Source of the DNA: CAZGTQ01 sp964528575
GTDB taxonomy: Bacteria > Planctomycetota > UBA1135 > GCA-002686595
Reading direction: 5' to 3'
DNA: 35,828 nucleotides
NCBI GenBank assembly: GCA_964528575.1
Contig: CAZGTQ010000295.1
Span: 1 to 35,828 of the forward strand
Part shown: piece after piece, positions 1 to 8,800 of the stretch
Layout: the number at the start of each line of letters is the position of its first letter
Numbering within the stretch: position 1 is the stretch's first letter
Program-made: the position numbers and the translations under genes
Notes under the pieces: generated by a model
What the model saw: the letters and a program-made list of their open reading frames with translations, nothing else
Database searches by the model: none
What the model was told of the DNA's origin: nothing

Positions 1-1134
1 GCCGCCGTCGATCCACACGGCGTCCGCCTCGTCGATCCTGCCGAGGAGGTGCGCGTCGTGGTTCGCGCGCGCGCGCTGCGCCGCGTGGACGACGAGCACG
101 CGCGTGCAGCCGCGCTCCTCGAGCTCGCGCGCGCTGAACGAGTCCGGCGCGGCGTCGTCGTCCATCTCGCCCGCGCTCGGGATGCAGACGATGCGCGCAT
201 CCTTGCCGCCGGCGAGCTCGACGAAGCGCTCCCACGTCTCGTCGCTCACGTCGCCGCCGCCGTGCACGATCAGCGCGCCCTTCGCGATCCGCGGCTCGTC
301 GGGCTCCGCGGGCGGGAACGGCGGCCGCTCGGCGGCGCGCGCGCTGCGCAACCACGAGACGAAGTCCAGTCGGTACTCGAGCGGGTCGCCGTGGTCGCGC
401 CGATCGCGCGCGGCGAGCACCTGCTCGCGCACGAGCTCGCCGTTCGCGCGCTTCGTCGCGAAGGCCACGTCGCCCGCGCCGAGCAGCGCCACGCGGCGGC
501 CGCGGTGCACGGCGATCGCGGCGCCCTCGGGCAGGGCGACGACGACGCGCGCCGGGAGGTCGACCGCCGCGCGCTGCGCCGCGTCTTCGTCGCCGCCCGC
601 CGGCGCCGCGAGCAGCTCGACGCGCGGCACGAGGCACAGCCGATCCTCGTCGACGCCGGGAACGCCGGTGAGGGCGCGCGCCATGGCTCCGCTCGCGCCC
701 ACCGCCGCGCCACGCTCGAGCGCGTTCGCGAGCAGCGCGCGCAAGAGCGGGTCGCGGACGACCTTGTCGGGCAGATCGACGAGCCAGAGCCCGTCCGCGG
801 CGAGCAGGACCGCGAGGCTCTTCTCGTCGCCGAGGTCGCTCGCGCGGCGCACCGGGACGACTTCGTGCGCGCGCGCTCCCGCGTCCGCCCAGTCGATCGC
901 CTCGCCCGCGCTCGCGCGACCGGCCAGCACCGCGATGCGCGCGGCTCCGCCGCCGGCCAGGTCGACGAACGCGGAGCGCACGGCCGGCGCGGGCTCGCCC
1001 TCGCTGGCGAGAACGACGGCGCCGCGGATCGGCGCGAGCTCGTCCGCCTCGAGGTCGGACGCGGGGAAGCGCGCTACGAGCATCGCGATCGTCGCGATCG
1101 TCGGGACGGCGAAGAGCGCGGCGGTGCGAGCCAT
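1..1134 (-). CDS. Peptidase S51 / cyanophycinase-like protein with two domain copies (partial, C-terminus outside window)
   Basis: The frame is open from an ATG at 1134 to the window edge (378 codons, no stop). After a short hydrophobic N-terminus (signal or anchor) there are two copies of a class I glutamine-amidotransferase-like fold. Copy 2 (from about residue 260) starts GALIVHGGGDVSDETWERF, continues with an IVCIPSAGE strand and reaches ADAVWIDGG at the edge, which is the usual S51 layout. Its nucleophile elbow would lie just outside. Copy 1 (about residues 30-235) repeats the same order: RGAVVLASEGEPAPAVRSAF, IAVLAG, ADGLWLVDLPD, then GASGAMARA where active members have a GTSAGA-like elbow. 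Copy 1 therefore probably lacks the catalytic Ser. Cyanophycinases cut beta-Asp-Arg dipeptides from cyanophycin, but many bacterial S51 proteins have unknown substrates, so substrate is not assigned. It is divergent from the gene at 1235, sharing a 100 nt intergenic region. Confidence 0.8.
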   Translation of the reverse strand, partial: MARTAALFAVPTIATIAMLVARFPASDLEADELAPIRGAVVLASEGEPAPAVRSAFVDLAGGGAARIAVLAGRASAGEAIDWADAGARAHEVVPVRRASDLGDEKSLAVLLAADGLWLVDLPDKVVRDPLLRALLANALERGAAVGASGAMARALTGVPGVDEDRLCLVPRVELLAAPAGGDEDAAQRAAVDLPARVVVALPEGAAIAVHRGRRVALLGAGDVAFATKRANGELVREQVLAARDRRDHGDPLEYRLDFVSWLRSARAAERPPFPPAEPDEPRIAKGALIVHGGGDVSDETWERFVELAGGKDARIVCIPSAGEMDDDAAPDSFSARELEERGCTRVLVVHAAQRARANHDAHLLGRIDEADAVWIDGG

Positions 1135-1234
1135 CGCTCGTCATGCTGACGCCACGTCGCGTCCCCGTCTACGTCGCGCAGGCTTCCCGTAGGCGGCGTC
1201 CCCGGGATCGCGCGGCCAGGCTAAGCTGGACGCG

Positions 1235-3061
1235 ATGCTCGCCGCGCGCTCCCTCGCTCTCGTCGTGCTCGCCGGCGCGCCGCTCGCCCAGGGCGAGGTG
1301 GGCGCGAACGACTTCCGTCTGAGCGACCTCGGCCAGGACGGCGATCCGCTCCACCGGGCGAACTTCCCCGACGTCGCGTACTCGTCCGCGCCGGAGCGTT
1401 ATCTCGTCGTCTGGGAGGGCAGCGACGACACGCTGGCCGTGAGCGAGTCGGAGATCTGGGGGCAGCTCGTCGACGCGCGCTCCGGCGCCGAGATCGGCGG
1501 GGACTTCCGCATCAGCGACGTGGGCAACGACGGGACCAACCAGTGGCTCGCGCGCGAGCCGGCGGTCGCCTACAACGCAGTGCGCGACGAGTTCCTCGTC
1601 GTGTGGTACGCGGACGATCCGAAGGAAGGCGTCGTCGACAACGAGTTCGAGATCTGGGGGCAGCGCATCGACGCGGCCACGGGCGCCGAGGTCGGGCCGA
1701 ACGACTTCCGCATCAGCTTCCAGGGCGGGACCGGAGCGACGGACTACGACGCGCTCCGACCCGACGTCGTCGCCCTCGCCGACGACCGCTACCTCGTCGT
1801 GTGGGAGGGGGACACGGACGCTGGCCCGCTCGTCGACGACGAGATGGAGATCTACGGGCAGATCCTGCGCGGCACCGGCGCGGCCTTCGGTGCGGCGTTC
1901 CGCATCAGCGCGGTCGGCACCGACGGGACGAAGAGCGAGGACGCGTTCGGAGCAGCCGCCGCGTTCAACCCCGTGACCGGCGAGCTCTTCGTCGTGTGGG
2001 AGGGCGACCCCGGCGGCACCGACGCATTCGACGATTCGGAGATCTTCGGGAGACGCGTCGATGCGGACGGGAACGTGCTCGACCCCCTCGACCGGCAGCT
2101 CTCGGACATGGGGCCGCAGGGCACGGCGCAATACGTGTATGCGACGCTCCCGGCGGTGGCGTGCCGCGCGGCGAGCGGCGAGTGGCTCGTCGTCTGGCAC
2201 GGCGTCGACGACGCGTCCGGGTACGACGAGCACGAGATCTTCGGGCAGCTCCTCGACCCGACGGGCTCCGAGATCGGCGCGAACGACTTCCAGATCAGCT
2301 GGTCCGGACCGCCGCAGGTCGCCCCGTACCAGGCGCGGGTCCCGTCGCTCGCGTACTCGGCGAGCGACGACGAGTTCCTCGTCGCGTGGCGCGGCGAGGA
2401 CGACGCGCTCGCCGTCAACGAGAAAGAGGCGTTCGTGCAGCGGCTCGATGGCGCGACGCTCGCCACCGTGGGCGCGCTCTCCGCCCGCGTGAGCGACATC
2501 GGGACCGACGGCGTGTGGACGTCGGGCATCTCGATCCAATCGGGGCCGTCGGTCGCCGCGTCGGGCTTCGGCGAATACCTCGTCGTGTGGGCGGGCGACG
2601 AGCCGATCCCGCCGCTCGTCGACAACGAGTTCGAGATCTGGGGGCAGCGCCTGCACGCGCGGGCGAGCTCGCTGACGTACGACGTGAACCAGCTCTCGCT
2701 CGGTGCCGGCGGCGCGCAGTCGCTCGTGCTCGACGCGGGGAGCGCGCACGCCGGACGCGTGGCCGTGCTCGCCGGATCGGCCAGCGGGAACCACCCCGCG
2801 TTCCCGCTCGGCTCGGTCGTTGTGCCGCTCGCGATCGACGGGTACTTCTGGCTCGTGCTCTCGAGCCCCGGCGTTCCGCTCGCGGGCTCGCCGGCGATCC
2901 TCGACGGGAGCGGCGGAGCGAGCTTCACGCTCCAGGTTCCGCCGGCCGCGGCGCCGTCGCTCGCGGGATCGACGCTGCACCACGCGGCGATCGCCATCGA
3001 CGCGACGACGTTCGAGATCCCGTTCGCGAGCAACGCGGTACCGGTGACGCTGCTGCCGTGA
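1235..3061 (+). CDS. Secreted seven-repeat (probable beta-propeller) protein with planctomycete-type C-terminal module
   Basis: 608 aa. Residues 1-20 form a signal peptide ending in A-P-L-A-Q-G. Residues about 23-475 hold seven repeats of 60-75 residues. Each has a [N/G]DFRIS..G.DG start, a P.VAY strand, an [E/D][E/F]LVVW strand followed by an acidic loop (GDD or similar), and an EI[W/F]GQ.[L/I]D strand with a G.E.G turn. Seven units suggest a seven-bladed propeller; the acidic loops could bind Ca2+. Residues about 480-608 form a separate beta-rich module (LSLGAGGAQSLVLDAG near its start, ASNAVPVTLLP at the end) that I associate with exported planctomycete proteins. No catalytic motif is seen; a cell-surface or extracellular binding role is possible but not shown. 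The ATG at 1235 is kept because the signal peptide follows directly. Confidence 0.88.
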   Translation: MLAARSLALVVLAGAPLAQGEVGANDFRLSDLGQDGDPLHRANFPDVAYSSAPERYLVVWEGSDDTLAVSESEIWGQLVDARSGAEIGGDFRISDVGNDGTNQWLAREPAVAYNAVRDEFLVVWYADDPKEGVVDNEFEIWGQRIDAATGAEVGPNDFRISFQGGTGATDYDALRPDVVALADDRYLVVWEGDTDAGPLVDDEMEIYGQILRGTGAAFGAAFRISAVGTDGTKSEDAFGAAAAFNPVTGELFVVWEGDPGGTDAFDDSEIFGRRVDADGNVLDPLDRQLSDMGPQGTAQYVYATLPAVACRAASGEWLVVWHGVDDASGYDEHEIFGQLLDPTGSEIGANDFQISWSGPPQVAPYQARVPSLAYSASDDEFLVAWRGEDDALAVNEKEAFVQRLDGATLATVGALSARVSDIGTDGVWTSGISIQSGPSVAASGFGEYLVVWAGDEPIPPLVDNEFEIWGQRLHARASSLTYDVNQLSLGAGGAQSLVLDAGSAHAGRVAVLAGSASGNHPAFPLGSVVVPLAIDGYFWLVLSSPGVPLAGSPAILDGSGGASFTLQVPPAAAPSLAGSTLHHAAIAIDATTFEIPFASNAVPVTLLP

Positions 3062-3092
3062 CGGGGCGCGGGCCCTGGGGCCCGGCCGCGCC

Positions 3093-3110
3093 GACATCGA
3101 AGTCGATGTC
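3093..3110. promoter_or_regulatory. Perfect 8-bp inverted repeat, possible operator
   Basis: GACATCGA-AG-TCGATGTC has perfect 8-bp arms around a 2-nt centre, in the 139 nt between the repeat-protein gene and the membrane-protein gene, 91 nt before the latter's ATG. The very short loop argues for a dimeric-protein binding site rather than an RNA hairpin. It lies between two further inverted repeats (3069-3084 and 3115-3145). Function is inferred. Confidence 0.35.
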
Positions 3111-3114
3111 CAAT

Positions 3115-3145
3115 GCCCGAGGCGGTCCCGCGCTCCTCCTCGGGC
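3115..3145 (+). terminator. Candidate hairpin terminator after the secreted repeat protein
   Basis: Arms GCCCGAGG (3115-3122) and CCTCGGGC (3138-3145) pair perfectly across a 15-nt loop, 54 nt after the stop codon at 3061. No T-tract follows, so this may be only a stable RNA stem. A further GC hairpin (CGGGCCC-TG-GGGCCCG, 3069-3084) sits immediately after the stop. Confidence 0.3.
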
Positions 3146-3200
3146 GGGGTCCGGCCGATAGAAAGGGCACGGCTCGTCCATCGTCCGAGCCGCCGCTCCG

Positions 3201-3809
3201 ATGCCGCCCCAGCGACCGAACGCGCCCGACGATCTCGACGACTTCGACGTCTGCTTCCGTCTGCAGCGTCCGGTCCGGCGCGGCGTCGACCACGAGGGCC
3301 GCGTCGTGTGGACGCCGGCGCGTTGGCAGAACCTCGTCCTCGTCCTCTTCGGTGTGATCTTCCTCGGCTTGCTCGCGTCGAGCCTCTCCCCTTGGGAGGA
3401 GGTCGCCGCCGAGGTCTCGGCAGGCGTGCTCCTCCTCGCCGCGCCGTTCTTCGTGCTCCTGCTCGTCGTCTCGCTCGTCCTGGTCGCGGCGGGCCTGGTC
3501 CACTGGCCGCGGCTCGTGCTCGATCCGCGCACGCGGACGATGACGGCGTCGCGGCCGTGGGGACCGAGCGCGTCGGTCCGGCTCGACGAGATCGAGCGCA
3601 TCGGGGTCGACCGCCTGGGCAGCCCCGGCGATTTCGACACGCACGTGCCGCTGTCGGAGGTGCTGTACGCGGTGCTGGTGGACGGTCGGACCGTGCAGAT
3701 CGCGGTCTTCCCGCCGTCCGAGCTCGTCGACGAGATCCGCGCGCTGACGCGACGGGCTCCGGCTCCGACGGCACGCTCCGAGCGATCGACGCCGAGCGCC
3801 GTCGCCTGA
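3201..3809 (+). CDS. Two-helix membrane protein of unknown function
   Basis: 202 aa. A polar N-terminus (1-42) is followed by two hydrophobic helices (about 43-61 and 74-100). A soluble C-terminal part follows; its start (about 101-145: HWPRLVLDPRTRTMTAS, then SVRLDEIERIGV) looks like the strand-turn-strand opening of small bacterial PH-like domains found behind membrane anchors. That resemblance is only suggestive. The last 20 residues are Ser/Thr/Ala/Pro-rich and probably disordered. The ATG at 3201 is the first in frame and has no clear Shine-Dalgarno sequence. It follows the repeat-protein gene by 139 nt and is probably transcribed separately. No family recognised. Confidence 0.72.
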   Translation: MPPQRPNAPDDLDDFDVCFRLQRPVRRGVDHEGRVVWTPARWQNLVLVLFGVIFLGLLASSLSPWEEVAAEVSAGVLLLAAPFFVLLLVVSLVLVAAGLVHWPRLVLDPRTRTMTASRPWGPSASVRLDEIERIGVDRLGSPGDFDTHVPLSEVLYAVLVDGRTVQIAVFPPSELVDEIRALTRRAPAPTARSERSTPSAVA

Positions 3810-3822
3810 GACGAGCGCGGCT

Positions 3823-3843
3823 GACCCGCCGCTCGCGCGGGTC
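3823..3843 (+). terminator. Weak candidate terminator hairpin
   Basis: GACCCGC (3823-3829) pairs with GCGGGTC (3837-3843) across a 7-nt loop, 13 nt after the stop of the membrane-protein gene. There is no U-tract, so termination is uncertain. Confidence 0.28.
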
Positions 3844-3875
3844 CGGAGGGGCTCGGCTTCCGCTTCGTCGTGACC

Positions 3876-3905
3876 TTGCTCTACCCGCGGTAGGGGACGT
3901 TAGAG
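3876..3905 (+). promoter_or_regulatory. Candidate promoter for the gene at 3945
   Basis: TTGCTC (3876-3881) and TTAGAG (3900-3905) are separated by 18 nt, a loose sigma70-like arrangement, about 40 nt before the ATG. A small inverted repeat (CTACC-CGC-GGTAG) lies in the spacer. The -10 match is poor; this is position-based inference. Confidence 0.25.
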
Positions 3906-3944
3906 TGCGCGCCGCCCGCACCATTCGAACGGAAGGACCGAATC

Positions 3945-5177
3945 ATGTCGACCGCCGCGCGCCTCGCTCTCGCTCTCGCATTCGTCCTTCTCGACGCATC
4001 GTCCGACACGCCCGACCTGATCGTGCTGCAGGACGGCGAAGAGATCGAGTGCCGCGTCCTCTACGAGGATGACGAGACGGTCGTCTACACCGAGAAGCGC
4101 AAGGCCGAGGAGGTCCCGCGCAGCGAGGTCGCCTCGGTGCAGTCGATCGAGCGGAGTCTGCGTGAGGCGCTCGATCGTTTCACGGCGCTGTCGCCCGGCG
4201 ACGTCGCCGGGCTGCTCGACCTCGCGCGCTTCTGCGAGTCGCGCGAGCTGCACGGCGAGGCGCGCCACCTGCGCATCCGCGTGCTCACGCTCGATCCCGA
4301 GAACGAGGAGGCGTGGACGAAGCTCGGCGGCGTGCACACCGACCGGCGCGGCTGGCGCATCAAGGTCCGCGGGCGCTTCCTCTCGATCGAGCAACTGCGC
4401 GAGCGGGTGAGCGACTGGAAGAACGCGATGGAGCTTCCCACTGCTCACTTCCTCTTGAAGACCGACGCGGACCCGGAGCGCGCGCTCGACCTCGCGCTCG
4501 ATCTGGAGCGTGCGTACCTCGCGTTCTACGACCTGCTCGGCCCGGTCCTGCGCCTCTATCCGTTCGACGAGGTGCCCCAGATCCACGTCTACGCGTCGAC
4601 CGATGACTACCCGCGGCCGCCGATCGAGGACCAGGTGGCGTGGTACTCGCGGCCGGGTAACGAGCTCTACGTCGACGCGCAGCGCGCGACCGTGGTGCCG
4701 CAAGCGGTCGTTGCAGAGCTCGCGGACCTGATGGTGTTCAACGCGTTCAAGCGCACCCTCGGCAAGACCGGCTCCGCCCCGGCGTGGGTGCGCTCGGCGA
4801 TCGGCCAAGCCTTCGCGGCGGGCTTCCGCCGCGACCCCGGGCGCGCGTCGTGGGACCTATCGCAGCCGATCGCGGCGCACTTCCGCGCGCACGCGACCGC
4901 GCCGCAGCCGCTCTCGCTCTCCGATGTCGTCGAAGCGGCGTGGGGCGCGTTCGAGGGCGGCCCGACGCCCGAGCTGTACGGGGCGCAGGCTTACACGCTC
5001 ATGCACTTCCTCGCGCACGCCGACGACGGAGCGTTGCGCCCGGCGCTCGGCGCGTATCTCGTCCGCGCGTTCGGCGGGCAGGGCGCCACGACGCACCTCG
5101 AGAAGGCGGTCGGCCTCGACGACGACGAGATCGAGGAGCGTTGGCTCGCGTGGTCGAAGCGCCAGGCTGGAGGCTGA
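3945..5177 (+). CDS. Exported protein with TPR-like region and degenerate peptidase-MA-like (DUF1570-like) domain
   Basis: 410 aa. Residues 1-19 are a signal peptide. Residues 22-65 are a short beta module (LIVLQDGEEIECRVLYEDD) of the kind that precedes TPR-like helices in planctomycete proteins. Residues about 80-130 are helical and TPR-like (LLDLARFCESRELHGEARHL). Residues about 165-405 follow the layout of peptidase-MA/DUF1570 gluzincins: a fold-entry strand (HFLLKTDADPERA), an IHVYAS strand, then VVAELAD (255-261) where active enzymes have HExxH, and PAWVRSAIGQAFA (279-291) where they have PxWLxEGxAxY. Both zinc-binding His and the downstream Glu are absent, so it is probably a non-catalytic relative. 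The Shine-Dalgarno AAGGA lies about 8 nt before the ATG. Family assignment is by pattern memory. Confidence 0.82.
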   Translation: MSTAARLALALAFVLLDASSDTPDLIVLQDGEEIECRVLYEDDETVVYTEKRKAEEVPRSEVASVQSIERSLREALDRFTALSPGDVAGLLDLARFCESRELHGEARHLRIRVLTLDPENEEAWTKLGGVHTDRRGWRIKVRGRFLSIEQLRERVSDWKNAMELPTAHFLLKTDADPERALDLALDLERAYLAFYDLLGPVLRLYPFDEVPQIHVYASTDDYPRPPIEDQVAWYSRPGNELYVDAQRATVVPQAVVAELADLMVFNAFKRTLGKTGSAPAWVRSAIGQAFAAGFRRDPGRASWDLSQPIAAHFRAHATAPQPLSLSDVVEAAWGAFEGGPTPELYGAQAYTLMHFLAHADDGALRPALGAYLVRAFGGQGATTHLEKAVGLDDDEIEERWLAWSKRQAGG

Positions 5178-5252
5178 GCCGCTCTTCCGCGCAGCGCGCT
5201 CGCCCGAGCCGCACGCGGAGGAGGAGCGCGCGAGCGAGCCGCGCCCGATCGC

Positions 5253-5759
5253 TCAGGCCGCCGCCGACGCGAACAGGCCGGACAACGCCGCGCCGACGCG
5301 CGCCTGCTGCGCGGGCGTCGTCACCTGCGTGAGCAGCTCGGTGAAGCGCGGGTGCGTCACGCCGCTCTCGAGGAACGTCCAGCGCTTGGCGCGCAGGAGA
5401 CCGCCCCCGAGGTCCGCTCGCTCGGCGGCCGTGAAGTCGCGGCCGAGATAGCGAGCGAGGTTCAGGACGTCGTAGCCGACTTGCGTGCGCAGGAGACCGT
5501 CCACCGCGCCGACGAGCTCGATCAGCTCGTCGACCGCGCGCTCGCGCCCCGCGTCGTCCATCGCCGCGAACGCGCGCAGCGTCTCGAGATGGTCCATCTG
5601 CGCGTGCTGCGACTCCTCGAGCCAGTGCGCGTGGAACACGGTCTTCGTGAACGCGTCGAGCTCGGCATCTTCGGCGAAGGCTTCGGTGTAGTGGAGCTGC
5701 GTCAGCCACTCGATCGCGGTGGTCAGGAGCAGCACGGCGCCCGTGCTCTGCGAGAGCAC
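5253..5759 (-). CDS. Ferritin-like / di-iron-oxygenase-like helical protein, probably 5'-truncated
   Basis: 168 aa from a GTG at 5759; all-helical. A first helix carries IEWLTQLHY and a second carries HWLEESQHAQMD, with the E-x-x-H spacing of a ferritin-like metal-binding helix. I recall larger (about 300 aa) helical proteins with the same [I/L]EWxTQxHY ... HWxEExQHA pattern, whose N-terminal half supplies the first Glu/His ligand helices. That half is missing here. Coding-like sequence continues in frame upstream of the GTG (ELGFDTQLLGDQAATARY directly precedes it) without any ATG, GTG or TTG, up to the end of the kinase gene at 5866. No Shine-Dalgarno sequence precedes the GTG. It is either a 5'-deleted remnant or a gene with a non-canonical start. 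It converges on the gene ending at 5177. Confidence 0.6.
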   Translation of the reverse strand: MLSQSTGAVLLLTTAIEWLTQLHYTEAFAEDAELDAFTKTVFHAHWLEESQHAQMDHLETLRAFAAMDDAGRERAVDELIELVGAVDGLLRTQVGYDVLNLARYLGRDFTAAERADLGGGLLRAKRWTFLESGVTHPRFTELLTQVTTPAQQARVGAALSGLFASAAA

Positions 5760-5865
5760 GTAGCGCGCCGTCGCCGCCTGGTCGCCGAGGAGCTGCGTGT
5801 CGAAGCCGAGCTCCTCGTCGACGCGGTCGCGCGACGGTCCGGCGCCTCCGTGCGGGGCGGCGATG

Positions 5866-8800
5866 TCACCTCGGGGAAGAGTGTGAAGGGGTGAAGGAGC
5901 CCGTGATGACCCTGGCGGGACGGACGCCGAGCTCGTTGACGGCGTACTCGGGGTCGTACGCGCCGCGGTTCGCGCAGCGCGCGTACGCGGCGACGTCGCG
6001 GAAGCCGCCGCCGCGGTTCACGCGGTAGCGGGGGCCCGCCCCTTGCCGCTCTCCGTCCCACTGGGCCATCGGCAAGTCGTAGTCTCCCAAGCCGTCGCGG
6101 CACCACTCCCAGACGTTCCCGTGCACGTCGAACAGACCGAACGGGTTCGCGCGGAAGGACCCGACCGGCGCGTGGTTCGTGAAGCCGTCGTCGAGCGCCG
6201 CTTCCCACGCGGTCCAGGTACCGGCGCCGTGGTTCTTGCCGTAGCCGTCCGCGACGTTCGCGACCGCGCCCAGCCCCTCGAGCTCCCGGCCCGTCCACCA
6301 CGGCGTGTCCGTTTCCGCGCGACACGCGCGCTCCCACTGCGCCTCCGTGGGCAGCGCGAGCCCGGTGCGCACCATGAAGCCCGCGCAGTCGTCCCAGCTC
6401 ACGCGCTCCACCGGGTGCAACAAGCTCGCCGTCCGACTCGCGCGACTCCACTCGCTGTCCCAGGCGCGGTCGGGGCCGTAGTTGCTCGGGTTGCTGCCCG
6501 CGAAGCGCTTCCACTGACCCTGCGTCAGCTCGTACTTCGACAGAAAGTACGCCGAGAGCTCCACCTCATGCACCGGGGATTCGTCCGATTGCGCCTGCGG
6601 GTCGTAGTTCCGCCCTTCCGGCTCGACCGCCTGAGCACCCATCCAGAACGTTCCTCCCGGGATCAGCACGAGCACCACCCCTGTCTCCTCGGTCAAGGCC
6701 AGCTTCCCGTCCGCGCCCGGCAACGCCGGCTCCCCCGTCGCGAGGTGCGCGAACTCCCACAGGCCGGAGTTCGGATCCGGTCCGAGCGGCACGAGACCGA
6801 TCTGCGGTTCGAGCTCGAGCCCCGGGTACGCCGCGCGAATCGCCGGCAGCGTCGCCGCCCAGCGATCTGCGTACGCGCCGCCCTGCGCGAAGCCCGACTC
6901 CAGCCGCTGCGCGAACGCCAGCCGCTGGGCCACGCTCCAGCCGTGCTCGGCGGAGACGGCCTGCGCCGCCAGGAGACCGGCCTCCTCATCCACCAGGGCC
7001 TCCAACCCCTCGACCAGTTTCGTGAGCTGCGCGTTCCACCAGCGCGCCTCGCCGTGCTCTGCGGGGAAGCGCCACTCCCGCCGCTCGTCCACGCCCGCCT
7101 CCAGCGACGCGAGCTGCGACTCCAGCTCGCCCAGCTCCCGCGCGGCCTCCTCCAGCCCCTCGTCGCTCGTCGCCGCAGCGATCGCCTGCTCGAGCTTCGC
7201 CAGGTAGCCCGCGAACTCTTCCCTCTGCTCCGCCGTAGCCGCGGCCAAGGCCGTCGCGCTCGCGTCCGGCGCCGCCTGCACCGCGGGCAGCTCCGCGGCG
7301 ATCCCGTCTCGCCGCTGGAAGAGCGCGCGCCGGCTCGCGTCGAGCGCCCCTCGCAACCCGGCGATCCGCGCGTGCTCGGGGTGGCTCTCGCGCTCCCTCT
7401 GCCGCTCCTGTGCGCTGCGCGGCAGCGCGAGCGCCCGCAGCTCCGCGCGCTTCGCGCGGTGCCGCGGCAGCTCGGCCACCAGCTCCTCGCCGCGGGCGAT
7501 CCACTCTCGGTACGCCGCAACGTTCTCTGGGTGCGCCGGCCAGAGCGCGTCCGCGTCCGCCAGGAGATCCTCCAGGTCCTGCAAGGCCGAGAGCCGCAGC
7601 ACGTCCTCTGCGCGCGCCGTCGCGACGCGCTCGCTCTCGCGCGCGATCCGCTCTTGCTCCGCGGTCTCTTCCGCGCGGCGCTCGGCGAGCTCCGCTTGCT
7701 CGAGTGCGCGCTCGGCGTTCTCGTCCGCACGCGCCTTGAAGGCGAGGCTCGTCACGAGCCCGCCGACGAGCAGCACCACCGCCGCAAAGAACGACGCGGC
7801 GAGGGGCTTGTTGCGCTGCACCCACTTCCTCGCCTCCGCCCAGGCGCCGGTCTCGTAGGCCGACACCACGCGCCGCTCGAGGTACGCCGAGAGGTCCGCG
7901 GCGAGATCGGCCATGCCCGCGTAGCGCTCCTCGATCTCGCGCGCCATCGCCCGCTCGCAGATGGCCGCGAGCTCCGCCGGCACGTGCGGAGCCCGCTCCG
8001 AGAGCGGCGCCGGCGGCCCCTTCTGCGCCCGATACCAGACGTCGTAGTTCGAGAGCCGCATCCCGGGCTCCACGTACGGCATGTGCGCCGCGAAAAGGTG
8101 GTAGAGGATCGCGCCCATCGCGTACACGTCCGAGTGGGGGCCGAGCGCGTCGGCGCGGCCCAGCGCCTGCTCGGGCGGCATGTAGGCCGGCGTCCCGACC
8201 ACGTCGCCGTCCATCGTCAGCAGCGGCGAGTCCGGCGCCGCCTCCGCCCGGGCGCGGCGCTCGCTCGAGAGCGACTGGGTCATCGCCGGCGGCGCGATCG
8301 CCACGTTCTTCGTGTCCTCCCGCCCCAGCACCTTCGCCAGGCCCCAGTCCATCACGTACACCTCGCCGAAGCGCCCGACCATCACGTTGGCCGGCTTCAG
8401 GTCGCGGTGCACGACGCCCTTGTGGTGCGCGTAGGCCATCGCCTCGCACGCCTTCGCGATGACGCCCAGGACGCGCGTCTGGCTCCAGCCCTCCTCGCCC
8501 GCCGCCGCCAGGTCGAGCACCTGCTTCAACGTGCGGCCCCTCACGAGCTTCATCGTGAAGTACACGCGCCCGTCGGCGTCGAGCCCCAGCTCGTGCACCG
8601 GCACGATGCCCGGGTGGTCGAGCTGGCCCGTCACCTGCGCCTCCTCGAGGAAGCGTCCCAGCGTGCGGCCGTCGACCGGAGGCGTCGTGCCGCTCGCGTC
8701 CGGCTCGACCTCGCCGAGCAGGACCTTCATCGCCAGCGCGCGGCGCAGGTCCTCGTCCCACACCCGCATCACTGCGCCCTGGCCGCCGCGGCCGATCTCG

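Noticed and set aside
1300..2680. Regular repeats that might suggest a CRISPR array
   Set aside because: The repeats are about 200 bp, in frame and diverged at DNA level; they encode protein repeat units, with no short identical repeats or unique spacers.
1169..3640. 823-aa minus-strand open frame
   Set aside because: Arg/Asp/Val-rich shadow of the plus-strand repeat-protein and membrane-protein genes; no family motif, while the plus strand has a signal peptide and regular repeats.
5194..5236. GC-rich 7-bp inverted repeat (CGCTCGC/GCGAGCG) between two convergent stops
   Set aside because: Short arms, long loop and no T-tract; such matches are frequent in this composition.
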